The notes below the pieces were generated by a model, which saw only the letters and a program-made list of their open reading frames with translations, was not told the DNA's origin and did not search any database. A stretch of DNA of 64,000 bases. Source: Euryodendron excelsum. Its lineage: Eukaryota; Streptophyta; Magnoliopsida; Ericales; Pentaphylacaceae. Positions 11,640 through 22,715 of the stretch are shown here, one piece after another. The stretch covers positions 11,096,001 to 11,160,000 of the forward strand of contig CM065392.1 in NCBI GenBank assembly GCA_033060915.1, written 5' to 3'. The first letter of the stretch is position 1. Each line of letters begins with the position of its first letter. Made by a program: the position numbers and the translations under genes.

Positions 11640-11960
11640 GAGAGCATTATATGTTCATTTGATTGCTAAGGAATTTAAGCCAAGCACAAGAACAGTGAAA
11701 ACAAATTGTATGAAACAGGCAGGCGTTTGTTTGGAAGATGCAAATTTGCTCATCGCTTCTTTTCTCATTGAGAGAAACATTAAAGGAAGGCATCCAATCG
11801 TTATCCACAAGTTTTGTAAGATTTCTATTCTTTGAACCCTGATGCATTAAAAGTTGATGCACACCTTCAAAAGCCTTAACATGTTCACTAGATTGGTCCT
11901 AACATGCACAAGCAACCTGTAATAGAAAATTAAGATCGACTGAACTTTTTAATATCATTC
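11640..11960. repeat. unidentified dispersed repeat, copy 1
   Basis: This segment matches 22990-23260 in the same orientation. Shared blocks in order are AAGATTTCTATTCTTT, TGCATTAAAAG, AACATGTTCACTAGA and AATTAAGATCG. The longest open frame (11638-11835, +) is 65 codons with no recognisable domain and is not conserved in the other copy. It could be an internal piece of a retrotransposon. Confidence 0.5.
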
Positions 11961-12009
11961 TAACTCCACTGCCATATCCATATGCCATGAACCCATATGT
12001 AAAATTGTT

Positions 12010-12732
12010 TGGGGACATGAATTTGTCTTTTGTAATGATTAACCTAATTTATCTAACTATAGGTCAATTTTCTAAATTTGTCAATATTGCATGCAACTTC
12101 AAAGTAATAAAGTAAAAAGATGACGCAGCACAGTATTTTTGAGTGAAAATTCTAAACTAGGGGGAGAAAAAAATTATGAGATCACACACAACCTCTAACG
12201 TACTCAGCATTATGAACTTTGAACAGTTACAAGAGTTCATTTATAACCCAACCCGGTAGAAGTTACACGCTTGCTCGTCAGTCACTACGATTTGTCATTC
12301 TCACATGATCTCAACATCATGCAACCCTTAGAGTCTGGAAAAGACGATATATGTGGAATTTGTTGTTGACCATAAAAAAGAACACTCTAATAAATTTGAA
12401 GCTTAATAAAGCTTTCTAAATAGCTATATAACTCTCTGAATGTATGTGTCTTAATTTTGAAGCTTTTAGAGTCTTTATATAATGTTTGGAGTATTCATAC
12501 AATCATGGATGAAATTTATCTTGCACCAAGAAAGATTTCCCATGAAGATATGGATCAACAATTTGAATTTTTGAAACTTGGGTCCGTGCATTGGAATGCC
12601 TATCATGGCTATTCGATAAATTATGAAATCTAGTAGCACAATTGGTTAGACAAATATGGTCTTCCAAAGTTTTAGCTCTGCGTGTTTTAGTAGCTTGTTC
12701 TTTAGCTTTAATAGCTTGTACCCTAGACAACA
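12010..12732 (-). mobile_element. Copia-type LTR (minus strand), third copy
   Basis: On the minus strand it starts TGTTGTCTAGGG at 12732, preceded by AAGTTTCAAGT-like pre-LTR sequence as at 2437. It shares with the 1625-2437 LTR the ordered blocks 'GAACAGTTACAAGA', 'ACCCAACCCG', the CTCTTATATAA-like promoter area and the tail around 12110-12130. There is no coding sequence. The 3' boundary is approximate. Confidence 0.6.
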
Positions 12733-13209
12733 TCAACTTGAAACTTATTTTTTTATCATTATATTTTTGTTAACTAGGTGTTTAGGCCAGCTTACACGCA
12801 CCTCAACTAATCATAAGGCTTGTACAGTCCCCCAGTCCCACACAAACCAAGTAATTACCAAGCCAAAGGTCTTGGAGGTAGCCCCAAAGAGTTGTTACAC
12901 CTAAGAGATTTCAAACTTGATACATTAAAGGGAACAGACCCAAAGCCTTGACCATTAGGAAAAAATACAACTAAAAACTAAATTATAAATAAAGTGCTTT
13001 TGCCAATAGAATATGCCAACATTTAAAACACTAACATCATAAATTCCACTCTCGCAACGAAGGGAAAATCTCACAAATCATGTTTTGTTAGGCTAATGGA
13101 AATTTCTATTTCTAAAACCCAGAAAATGAAATTGCCTAAAATGGATCAAGAACCATAACACTCATTAGTCACTACTTTAATTGTTGTTGGAAAGAATAAC
13201 TAGGCATAA
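12733..13209. other. spacer, no gene seen
   Basis: AT-rich sequence between the copia LTR and the solo LTR that starts at 13210. The first tens of bases are the pre-LTR remnant. The bases CATAA at 13205-13209 are the left target-site duplicate of the solo LTR. Confidence 0.5.
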
Positions 13210-13429
13210 TGTAAGCACCCCATTTTTTACCGCTCGGCAGTCTACACTCCGTCCAGACTTGTGTTCAAGTCATTGTGGGCATATTCTAATCGAAATCAAC
13301 TTTCTAAGTCCAAATCTCGTCTGTCCATCGCTTTGTGGGCCCGCCAGGCCCAAATAGAGGCAAAATTATCAAAATGCCCTTAGGGGCATTGTTCTTTCCA
13401 ACTCCAACTCCAACTCCAACTCCAACCCC

Positions 13430-13800
13430 TCTCTCGAGGCAGTTGATTCCTCGAGATGATAAATCTACTCCAATCAGGTGCGTCTTTCCGAAGACGGTAA
13501 GTCCCCTTTCCAATCCTTCTCTCGAGACAGTTTATTCCTCGAGACGATTCCAAATCAGGCACGTCTTTTCAAAAACGGTAAGTCCCCTTTCCATTTCCTC
13601 TCTCGAGACAGTTTATTCCTCGAAACGATTCCAAACCAAGCACGACTTTTCGGAGACGGTAAGTCCCCTTTCCAATCCTTCTCTCGAGATAGTTTATTCC
13701 TCGAGACAGTCCCAAATCAGGCACGTCTTTTCGGAGACGATAAGACCCCTTTCCAATCCCTCTCTCGAGACAGTTTATTCCTCAAGACGATTCGAGTAGC
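13430..13800 (+). repeat. 81-bp tandem repeat inside the giant LTR
   Basis: Unit starts TCTCTCGAGACAG occur at 13518, 13599, 13680 and 13761, exactly 81 bases apart. A first, slightly longer unit (88 bp) starts at 13430. Each unit contains TTATTCCTCGAGACGATTCC and a GGTAAGTCCCCTTTCC block. Because 81 is a multiple of three, reading frames stay open across the array and create apparent proteins of 128-154 residues. I treat these as repeat artefacts. Confidence 0.9.
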
Positions 13801-14010
13801 GAAAATACTCGCAAACATCACAATCGTCCGAGTAGCGAAAATACTGGTAAACAGGTCGATGTAAGGAACTGCCAACAAAACCCTATGTCATGACGACCGC
13901 CGTCAGAGTGGTGGAAATACTCAAAACTCAGGTCAACACCAGTGCCTGCTAGCCCACTTCAGTGAAAAATGGCCAAACTGCCCCTTGAGCCTTTTCTAAG
14001 ACTTTCCGGT

Positions 14011-14795
14011 CAAGATGACCATTCTGCCCCTAGGCATCCAAATGTCTGGGAACCACACCGGCTTTGGGTATCAAACCGGTAACCTTTTTAGATTACTTCT
14101 TATAGTATTCTCAACCTTCCTCTACCATTTCCGGATCATTCCGAGTCAGTTCGGGCAAACCCGGTACAAAATGATTGTTTTGCCCCTAGTGGGCCGGTCT
14201 CCTTTTCTGACCACACCAGCTCTGGGTATCAAACTGGTAACCTTCTGAGATTGCTTTTTATAGTGTTCTCAACCTCCATCTACCTTTTCAGATCATTCCG
14301 AGTCAGTTCCGGCAAACCCGGTACAAAATGACTGTTTTGCCCCTGGTGGGCCGGTCTCCTTTTCCGACCACACCGGCTCTGGGTATCAAATCGATAACCT
14401 TCTGAGACTGCTTTTTGTAGTGTTCTCAACATCCCTTTACCGTTTCAGATAATTCCGAGTCAATTCCGGCAAACCCGGTACAAAATGACCGTTTTGCCCC
14501 TGGTGGGCCAGTCTCATTTTTCGACCACACCGGCTCTAAGTATCAAACCGGCAACCTTTGGAAATATTCTAAATAATGTTTTCAAATCCCAAGTCTTCTT
14601 TTGAGACAGTCCGCGTCTGTCCCGACAGCTTCCCGATCCGATTGACCGTTTTGCCCCTAAAGGCCTAGTCAACCCTTCCGACACATCTTATCCTCATTTT
14701 TCAAGTCAAATACCTCCAGGACACTGTTCTAAGTGTTCCTGCCCTTTTATGGCCTTCCGGGCCATTCCTGGTCCCTTAAATCATTCCCAGACTTT
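14011..14795 (+). repeat. 157-bp tandem repeat inside the giant LTR
   Basis: Units begin with a CAAAATGACCGTTTTGCCCC-like word at 14011, 14167, 14324, 14481 and about 14637, spacing 156-157 bases. Each has ACCACACCGGCTCTGGGTAT about 30 bases later and ends TTCCGGCAAACCCGGTA. Middle units are most alike and the outer ones are diverged. The same period and words recur at 21394-22180. Confidence 0.9.
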
Positions 14796-15008
14796 TCGGA
14801 GTCACTCCTAGTGAAGCTAGTCTAAAAATTACATGGTAGTCACTAGTACAGGCGCCCAAATCTAGTCAAAGATACATTGCTTGCCGACTTTAAACATTTC
14901 CTAAATGGCTGGTGCCACTAGTAGTGGTGCCAAGCAAAAAAATGGCCTAGCGCCAGTGTAAGTTTTGGCTTGGCGCCACTGCAACAGGCGCCAGTGCATT
15001 CCCCTCTC

Positions 15009-15016
15009 TATAAATA
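15009..15016 (+). promoter_or_regulatory. TATA box of the giant LTR
   Basis: TATAAATA lies downstream of the tandem arrays and is followed by GC-richer leader-like sequence with several AAACCCTAGCC words. The sister LTR has the same TATAAATA at 22384-22391 in the equivalent position. This suggests an element promoter with the tandem repeats upstream of it. Confidence 0.55.
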
Positions 15017-15639
15017 CAAAGCCTCTTCCAGCGTAAAAGAGGTCCGCAAACTCAGTCTAAAAATTATATATTTCGATATACAGAGCTCGAACACTCCCTA
15101 AACCCTAGCCTCCCTAGGTCTTTCAAACCCTAGCCACCATACACTAAATCCTAGCCTTCTATACACTCATACACACCCCCATACACTCATACACTAGCCT
15201 TCAATCCTCCTTTGAAGACTTGAAGAGCTGTAATCTAAAGTTTGAAGACAACCCTTGAAGTTTGAAGATGAAGATCAAGACGAATACCGAAGACCGAAGA
15301 CCGAAGACAAGCAAGGCGCGCAAAATAAACAAGACATACGGTAGGCTTTCTCTTTAAATTTCTGCACTCCCCCTCTCTCTTCTCTCTCCTAACCCACTTG
15401 GGTTTTCTCTATTTTAATCCCCCATCTCTTTCCCCTCCCCCCCCCCCTTTCTTTACATGCTTGAAACAAGGGGACTCCTGGTCCATGTGTAGGATTAGAC
15501 TATCGGAGGGTCACCGTGTCGAGGGTTTTCCTTTAGGCTAACCGGAGACCACGTGGGTCCGGCCCCTTTGATTATGTGGTGAAGCCTTAACCTTGTATGT
15601 TCACGACCCCAAAATTGCATTGTGTATTTCATGATCATG

Positions 15640-17680
15640 CATCTTCCAAAAATCGTTTTCAAATTCGTTTTCGAAATCGTTTTCAGACTTGTTTTTAAAA
15701 TTGCATCAAAATCTCTTTTTCAAAACATGTTTTCAAAATCACAATCCTAGGGTGATTCTAGCTTTTCTATGGCTAAGGTTGCTTTAGAAAAGTGTTACAT
15801 TTAAAGTGACTTTCATGGTCTATATTTTCAACCCTTGTCATTTTCAAAACCGCTTTCCTAAAGTGGTTCTAGCCCTCTTATGGTTAGAATTGCTTTAGGA
15901 AAGTGAGATGTTTTTTACACCTTCTAAAAACTCTCTTTTCAAAAGTCTATCTTCCTAAAAATCTTTTTTTCAACATACTTTCCTAAAGCTCTCCTTCCAA
16001 AATTATTTTCAAAAACTCCCTCCAAAAATCTATTTTTCAAAACTCTCTTTTTCAACTCTTTTCCAAAATCCTCTCCTCAAAATTCACTTTCTAAAAACAC
16101 TCCCTAAATTCACTTTCCTAAAAACTTTCTCCAACAATCTCTTTTCAAAAAACTCTCTTTCCAAAATCTTCCCTCTAGAAACTCCTCTATAGGTTTTCCT
16201 TCCAAAAACTTGTTTCCAAAAAAATACACTTTCCAAAAAACCCTTTTTCTTGATGCCCAAGTCAAGCCCTAGAACACACAATTAGGAAACCCTAATTTTC
16301 TTTCCAAAAACATGGTTTTTAAACTTGCCTTAAAACCTAGGTTTCCAAAACCTCTTGTTTTTTACATCCAAACTATGCGCATTTCCAAAAACCTCTTTTC
16401 TACGTCGAAACTATACACTTCCAAATCTAGGGTTTCTAGAAACTTCCTTTTCCAAATCCTCATCAATCCCAATCTTCCCTTTAAGAAGCCAAATCAAATC
16501 TTTTATTTAGGAAACCAAATCCAATCTTTCCGTTTAGGAAACTAGATCCAATTCTCCGTTTTTGGAAACAAAATCAAACTTTCTCTTTTAGAAACAAAAT
16601 CCAATCTCTTGCTTTAGGAAATAGGAATTTTAACCCTTCTTAGTCTAAATCTTACTTAATTCAACTCCTTCCTAAACTTCTCCTTTCCTAAACTCAACAT
16701 TTTCTAATCCCAAGATTTTCTAACACATACTCTAAAACTTTCTAAATCTTAAACTTTCTAAATTTCAAATCTTTCCAAATTCAAAACTTTCTAAATTCAA
16801 AACTTTCTTAAGTTAAATCTTTCTAAACCTAAAACTTTCCTAAGTTGAAACTTCTTTAATTCAAAACTTTCCTAAGTTGAAACTTTCTTAATTCAAAACT
16901 TCCCCATTTAAAAAATTTCAAATTCTAAACTTTCTAACTTTCCAAACTTCCTAATTTCAAAACCTTTCCTAAAATGAAAACTTTCCCAATTCGAACACTT
17001 TCCTATTTCGAAGCTTTCCTAATCCGAACTTTCCAAATTTGAACCATTCCTAAATCTAAGCTTTCCAAATCTTTCAAGTCCAACATTCGAGTCAAATCTT
17101 TCTAAATCTCAAGTCTTCCCTAAAATCCTATCTTTCCTAAGTCTAGGTTTTCTAAACCTTTATCTTTCCAAAACAAGTCTAAATTTTTCTTCCGAGTTCT
17201 ATCTTTCCAAATCAAAATTCAACCTTTTCAATTTCAAAATTCTAAATTCCAATATTTAATATTCTATTATAAGTTCAAATCAAATCCAAATTCCAATTCA
17301 AACTCTTTCTTCCAATCAACTCTTCTACTTTCAATCGGACTCTTGTCCGAATTACGACTGACCTGATTCCTTCAAAAGGATACATAGGCAACCCTCATGG
17401 GTGCGGTCACAACATTTTTCAAAATTCTATTTCTATAACTTCTTTCCAATCTCCAATATTACAATTTTCTTCAAGTTTCCAATTCCATGATCTATTTCCA
17501 TTTTCAATCTTACATTTCAATTTCCAAAATCTTTTTTCCAAATTCAAACTTCTATCTCTTCCTTTTCAAATCAAATCAATTTCTTTCCAAATCTATTTTT
17601 CAATTTTCTTATCTTGCACTTGCATCTCATGCATCATATCTTTTTTTTTCAAACATTGTTTTTCAAAGTGGATAGGATTG
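15640..17680 (+). repeat. pyrimidine-rich low-complexity block of the giant LTR
   Basis: About 2 kb made of endlessly varied short words such as TTTCCAAA, TTTCTAAA and TTTTCAAAA, with no stable period. It has no coding potential on either strand. The sister LTR at 20981 lacks this part because it is truncated just before it. Confidence 0.75.
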
Positions 17681-18157
17681 AACATTAGTTAGTTAAAAAC
17701 TCTCAAAGGTGAATCAAGGGTAGATTGACATGTAGGTACCGAAAGGGCGGGGTAAGATGATGGCTTAGTGCATCTTCCCTACACGTAACCAACCTCCAAA
17801 TCTAGAATCACTGATTTCAAAGACCAAAAAATGAGTTATTTTTCAAAAAGGGCTATTCCAAAGGTTGCCAAAGCTTATTTTTCTTAAAAACCCTCTCTCG
17901 AGGAGATATTTTCAAAATTATTTTCTAAAACCCTAAGTGTAGTTTTCGGATTATGCTTAGTTTTTAGGTGACCTAACTCACCTTAATCAAGTTAGGTGGC
18001 GACTCCAAATCTTTTCTAAAAGCCCTTTATTCAAATCTATTTTCAATTCAAACTTAGTCGCACTCATTCTTCTAGGAGGGTGAGTTCTAACGAAAGAGTA
18101 TATCATTTTTCTCGCTTGTGTGAGTATTCCTCGAGTGCAAAAAATCTGGGCGCAACA

Positions 18158-18631
18158 CATAATTCCTCCTAACCACCAGGGGCGGAGGCAACATAAGCTC
18201 AAAAGGGCATTTACCCCTCTCAATTTTCTAGTAATTACACTATGTTCTACAACTTTAGAAAAGTTCTTAATTTCCCCCTTCAAATTTGTAAATTCTTTCT
18301 AAAAAATTTTAAAAATAATTTTTTTCCTATAGTTTTAAAAATTATTTGTCCTCCAAAATTTGTATATGTCCAATTATATTATTATTTTTTCCTTTGCGAA
18401 CCACCTTATATATAAGATTATATTTATTATACATATAAAGTTTAGGCTTGATAATACTTTTTTTTTTCGATGTTGTGATTAATGGTTGCCCACTTTATAA
18501 ATTTTTTTTGGCTTCAGCTATCACCCACCTCAAATGGTTGGGTTGGCTACACGTGTAGGCATCATGGTAACGACCTATCTGATTGACAGACAACACCAAT
18601 ACATTGAAATTAAATCAAGTATTTTATTTTG
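18158..18631. other. AT-rich spacer, no gene seen
   Basis: It begins with the right target duplicate CATAA. Bases about 18575-18625 contain ATTGACAGACAACACCAATA-like sequence that recurs at about 19912-19975, flanking the copia-type LTR between them. Confidence 0.4.
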
Positions 18632-19658
18632 TTAGGTATATTGGCTTATTTTGTGCCTTATAATGTGAGAGCTTTATCTCTTCTTGTATTGAGTGAGATT
18701 AGAGTGAACGGGGTCTAGTCTTAGGAATTTCTTCTCACAAAGCCTCGAGAAAAGGACTCAAGGCAAAAGCAAGTGCAATAAACCAACACATCAAAGAGAG
18801 ACAAAGAAGAGTGTGCACTTGCGCCCTCAAAGTGCACATTGGAGCCCTCCCTGCAGAAGAACACATCCAACAAAACAAAGGATTGCGCCACTAGGTGCAC
18901 TTGAAGCACGCAGTGGTGCACCCCCTCTAGTGAAGCACGCCACTAGGCGCACTCAGACCACACACTGGCACTCCCCAATTTGAGAAGAAGCTTCCCAGCT
19001 CCAGAAGACCGCACCACTAGGCACGCCTGAGTGTGCACTGGTGCCGTATTGAAGTTCTGCCTAAATCTGCTTTATTGGAACTTAAGCTGCATACCAAAAG
19101 GTTTAAAATGTAGCTTTAGCCACCTTTGGAACTCGTGGCAGTCATTTCAGCTGATAATCCTCTCTCTAAGCAACCTCCTTTACATTGATTTAAGTTTCAA
19201 TCAACCTTATATCTTTCCTAGACACTTTAAGAGCTTACAACTTTAGAGAAAGAGGTGTTCTTAAGTCTTCTTATTCATCCAACAAGCTCTTACAAGTTCA
19301 AAGAAGACTCTTCACTATATTTGCTTTTATTCCATTGAAGAGAAAAATAGTGACTTATGATGATTCAAGTTGCTAGAGACTAGAGTTTCATCGTGGACTC
19401 AGTGGAGAACCAAGTGCTGAAACAAGTTTGTGGATTCGGATGGTATACAAGCTGTAGATTTCAATCCTAGTTGTGGATTCAATGGTGTTAAATAGTTATA
19501 AGACATTCTCGTACTTTGTTCCTCATATAGAGCTTGGTTGGAGCTAGACTAAGTCCTGTGATTTTCTCCAACAAGGGTTTTCACGCTAAAAATCATGTGT
19601 GTTGATGGTTGTGTTTATTTTCTATTCATGGTTTACTTTACATTAACCATTCCTAACA
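18632..19658 (+). mobile_element. Copia-type LTR (plus strand)
   Basis: It starts TGTTAGGTATATTGG and ends CCATTCCTAACA, so the terminal seven bases are perfect inverted repeats (TGTTAGG/CCTAACA). Near the end are ACAAGGGTTTTCACGCTAAA and GTGTGTTGATGG, the usual end-of-LTR phrases of copia elements. After it comes GACCTATTCACCCCCTTC, also usual for this class. The LTR could therefore extend somewhat beyond 19658. No target duplication is seen and no element proteins follow. Confidence 0.6.
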
Positions 19659-20980
19659 CTTGTTTTTTAAAGAAAATCAATAGAGACCTATTCACCCCCT
19701 TCAATTCCATCATAAGTGTGTTAATGCATATTACCAAGAACACTTGATTTTTCAAATTTGAAAGAGTCAACACCAACTAAGCAGAATAACCTTGACACTC
19801 AAATAGTTTTAATTATAAAGGGGTGGCCATAATTGATACTACCAAGTTAACTACCAACGACCAAATAGTTACGTTGGTTACAACTGCATGCACATCGATA
19901 GTAACCCATCCGATTGACAGAGTTAAAACCAACAATAAAAGGCAACACCAATACATTGAAATTGAATTAGGAAGTTTATATGACACACGGGCTGAGCTGG
20001 CTTTCATAGCTGATGACTGACGCTGATGGTAGTATTTATCTACATTAAAAATGCTTCTAAAGAATAGGTCAGGTTAGAAAGTCACTCGCCACCAAACCCG
20101 ATCAAATCGGGTTAAAGAATTTTGGAACTATATTCGACCCATAGAGTGTTTGGGTTGGTTAAAAATTAGGTTTTGATGGTAAAAAGGTGGTGTTGGCCAG
20201 GTCGGGTTGGAGTATTAAAGACCCGCCACCCAAATCAAATATATTCGGGTTGGTGAAATCACACCTATAATCCACCCACAATTAATGGGTGAAACTGCAA
20301 AATTGATCTGGGTCAAGGCCAACGGACGATTTTTTGAATAGCACTAACCGTTAACACTCGTTATTTTAATTGTGGAATTAAAAAGTTGGCCAATTATACT
20401 CCAACCCAACCACTACCTAACTCGAGTACTAGTTGGGTTCGTACACGTGCATATTGATATGAGTATCTAGAATGGACACTCTAAAGTGGCACTTTTAATT
20501 ATTTTGAGAGTCAATTTTCAAAAAAAAAAAAAAAAAAAAAATAGCCCTCCAATGGGTTCTCTATATGATTCTTTATTTTAAAGAGCCTTACTTTGAATCT
20601 ACAAATGTGGAGAATCAAAAGTAGCTCTCTACCTTTTAATATTTTTATTCACAAATCTCTCTCTCTCTTTCTCTTTTCTTTCTTCTCTAAGTAAGTGTTA
20701 AAGAAAGAATAATTCGTAAGGCGTCTAGCTAAATAAATAATATTGTTGAAAGATATGTAAAAAATGACTAGCTAAAATAGAGAAGGGAGTGTTTAAGGAT
20801 ATTTTGATTAGCTATTTTAGATAGTAGTATTGGAGATGCCCTAATAACCTATTTGTTGCAATTTGAAGATGAAACTCTCATGAACGAGATGATGAATAAT
20901 GGCAAAATTTGGATTTTGGTAGAAGGCATTCCTTTTACTACCTGGAACATTAAAACCTTTTCAAAAATTGGTAACCTATG
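19659..20980. other. repetitive spacer without genes
   Basis: Bases 20050-20450 carry repeated GGGTTGG, CCCGATCAAATCGGGTT and GACCCGCCACCC words typical of non-coding dispersed plant repeats. A poly(A) run of more than 20 occurs around 20520-20541, and a CT-rich patch at about 20660-20690. No coding feature could be supported. Confidence 0.45.
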
Positions 20981-22715
20981 TGTAAGCACTCCATTTTTTC
21001 CCGCTCGGTAATCTCCGGCCTCACCAAACTCACTGTCAAACATAACAGCAACATTCAAGCCAATTCAGCTTTCAGACCCTAGTTCAATCAATTAACCGCT
21101 TCTCGGGCCCAATCAAAGCCAAATGACCAAAATGTTTCTGATGCATCATCCAATCCAACTCAGTCTAACACGTCTTCCTTAAAATGATAAGTCTATCCTA
21201 TACCAATCCAATCCAGTCAATCAATCACCTCCCGAGCCCCGATGGCCATATAGCCCCCAGTAGGCCCCACTCAGCACATTCTTCAATGAAGCACCAAAGT
21301 CCTTAGAACGGTAAGCTAACCCTTTCCAAGATTGTCCTTAGACAATCTAGCATGCTCAAGTGTCATTCCATCCAATTTCGGTAATCCTCAATTCAAATGG
21401 CTGTTTCACCCTTCATAGGTCGATCATCACTTTTCCACTACACTAGCTCTGGGTATTAAACTGGTAATCCTCCAGCACACTCCTAACAGTGTTCCCAACC
21501 CTTAAAGTACCATTCAAATTGATCCCAGACTCGTTTCGAGTTCCCCTAGTCAAAATGACCATTTTACCCTTAGGTGCCCGATTGCCCGCGTCAACCACAC
21601 CGGCTCTGGATATCAAACAAGTAACCCCCAAAGATATTCCCCCAGGTGTCTCTAACCTTTCAGATCCCTTCCAGTCAACTTCGGGCCTGCTTCGAGTTCT
21701 CTCGATTCAAAATGATTGTTTTGCCCCTAGTAGGCCAGTCACATTTTTTTAACCACACCAGCTTTAGTTACTAAACCGGTAACCCTCCAGGACACTCCTA
21801 ATAGTGTTTCCAAACCCTTTTGTGCCATTCCAGTTAACTCTGGACCGGTTTCAATGTTTTTTGGTGCGAAATGACCGTTTTGCCCCTAACGGGCCTAGCA
21901 TCCTTTTTAACCACACCAGCTTTGGGTGTCAAACAAGTAATCTCCTCGGATGCTCCTATTAGTGTTTCCAACCTTCAAATCCCATCCCGATTATCTCTGG
22001 GTCGTTCCCGGTGCTTCTTGATACAAAATGATCTTTTTGCCCTTAGTAGGCAAGTCATCCTTTTTAACCATTCCGGCACTAGGTATCAAACCGAAAACCT
22101 CTGGGACACTCCCAAGTGCCCCTATCATCTTTTTGGCTAGGCCTGGTAGCCCGAAAACTTTTCAAATCAAACCAAAACTTTTCGGAGACACTCGTAGTGG
22201 AGCAAGGCCAAAAAATGGCTAGTAGCCACTAGGAGTGGCACCCAAATTTTTGCCTTACAGCCCAAGGCAGATCAGATCCTCAAAGATCATTGCCATACCA
22301 AGCTTGCGCCACTAGGAGTAGTTGGCCAAGCACCACTGCTAGTAGCTCCACCTTAATGGCGCCAGCTCCTCCTAGTTTTGGCTTATAAATATAGAGGCCC
22401 CCCTGTATTCAGGGTTTGAAAAATTGTAGCAAAGCTCTGCCTCTCTCAAAACAACCTTCGAGAATCCCCCAAAACCCTAATTCTCTCAAAGTTGGGAGCC
22501 CCCCTTGCCTCTTACACTCCAACCCTAGCCTTCAAGCTCTATTTAAGGCCACTTCCAGCCCCTTCAAAGCTCTTGAAGGCCTCCTAAGTCCAAGACAAAT
22601 CTTACATTGAAGGTTGAAGAAGAAAAGAAGACAAAGGTTTCTCTTGTTATGCTCTCCCCCTCTCTTTCTTCTCCCTCCTAGCCCACTTGGGCTATTCTCT
22701 ATTTTAACCCTTGGT
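20981..22715 (+). mobile_element. truncated sister of the giant LTR
   Basis: It starts TGTAAGCACTCCATTTTTTC, nearly identical to the start at 13210, and carries the same 157-bp repeats and the TATAAATA (22384-22391). It follows the other copy up to GCCCACTTGGGCTATTCTCTATTTTAA (matching about 15388-15417), after which similarity ends. The 81-bp array of the first copy is not evident here, so the two LTRs differ in repeat content as well as length. No target duplication was found, as expected for a truncated copy. Confidence 0.75.
21394..22180 (+). repeat. 157-bp tandem repeat, second array
   Basis: Unit starts at 21394, 21551, 21708, 21867 and 22024 are 157, 157, 159 and 157 bases apart. They share the words CAAAATGACCGTTTTGCCCC and AACCACACCGGCTCTGG with the array at 14011, but units within each array look more alike than units between arrays. 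Confidence 0.85.

Larger units (their letters stand above)
13210..18157 (+). mobile_element. giant (4.95 kb) solo LTR, Tat/Ogre-like gypsy
   Basis: It begins TGTAAGCACCCC and ends GGGCGCAACA, and is flanked by a perfect 5-bp target duplication CATAA (13205-13209 and 18158-18162). This is the signature of a solo LTR left by recombination between two LTRs. Internal landmarks in order are: a short CCAACT microsatellite (about 13400-13428), an 81-bp tandem array, a 157-bp tandem array, a TATA box (15009-15016), about 2 kb of pyrimidine-rich low-complexity sequence, the phrase AAGGATACATAGGCAACC near 17377, and AGGTGGCGACTCC near 17994. The last two occur in long LTRs of Tat/Ogre-related plant gypsy elements. 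No gag or pol is present. Clade assignment is inference from these landmarks and from LTR length. Confidence 0.8.

Noticed and set aside
13335..13864. Overlapping open frames of 154 and 128 codons with repeated Ser/Arg-rich text
   Set aside because: They arise from the 81-bp tandem repeat, whose length is divisible by three; several frames are open at once and none shows a domain.
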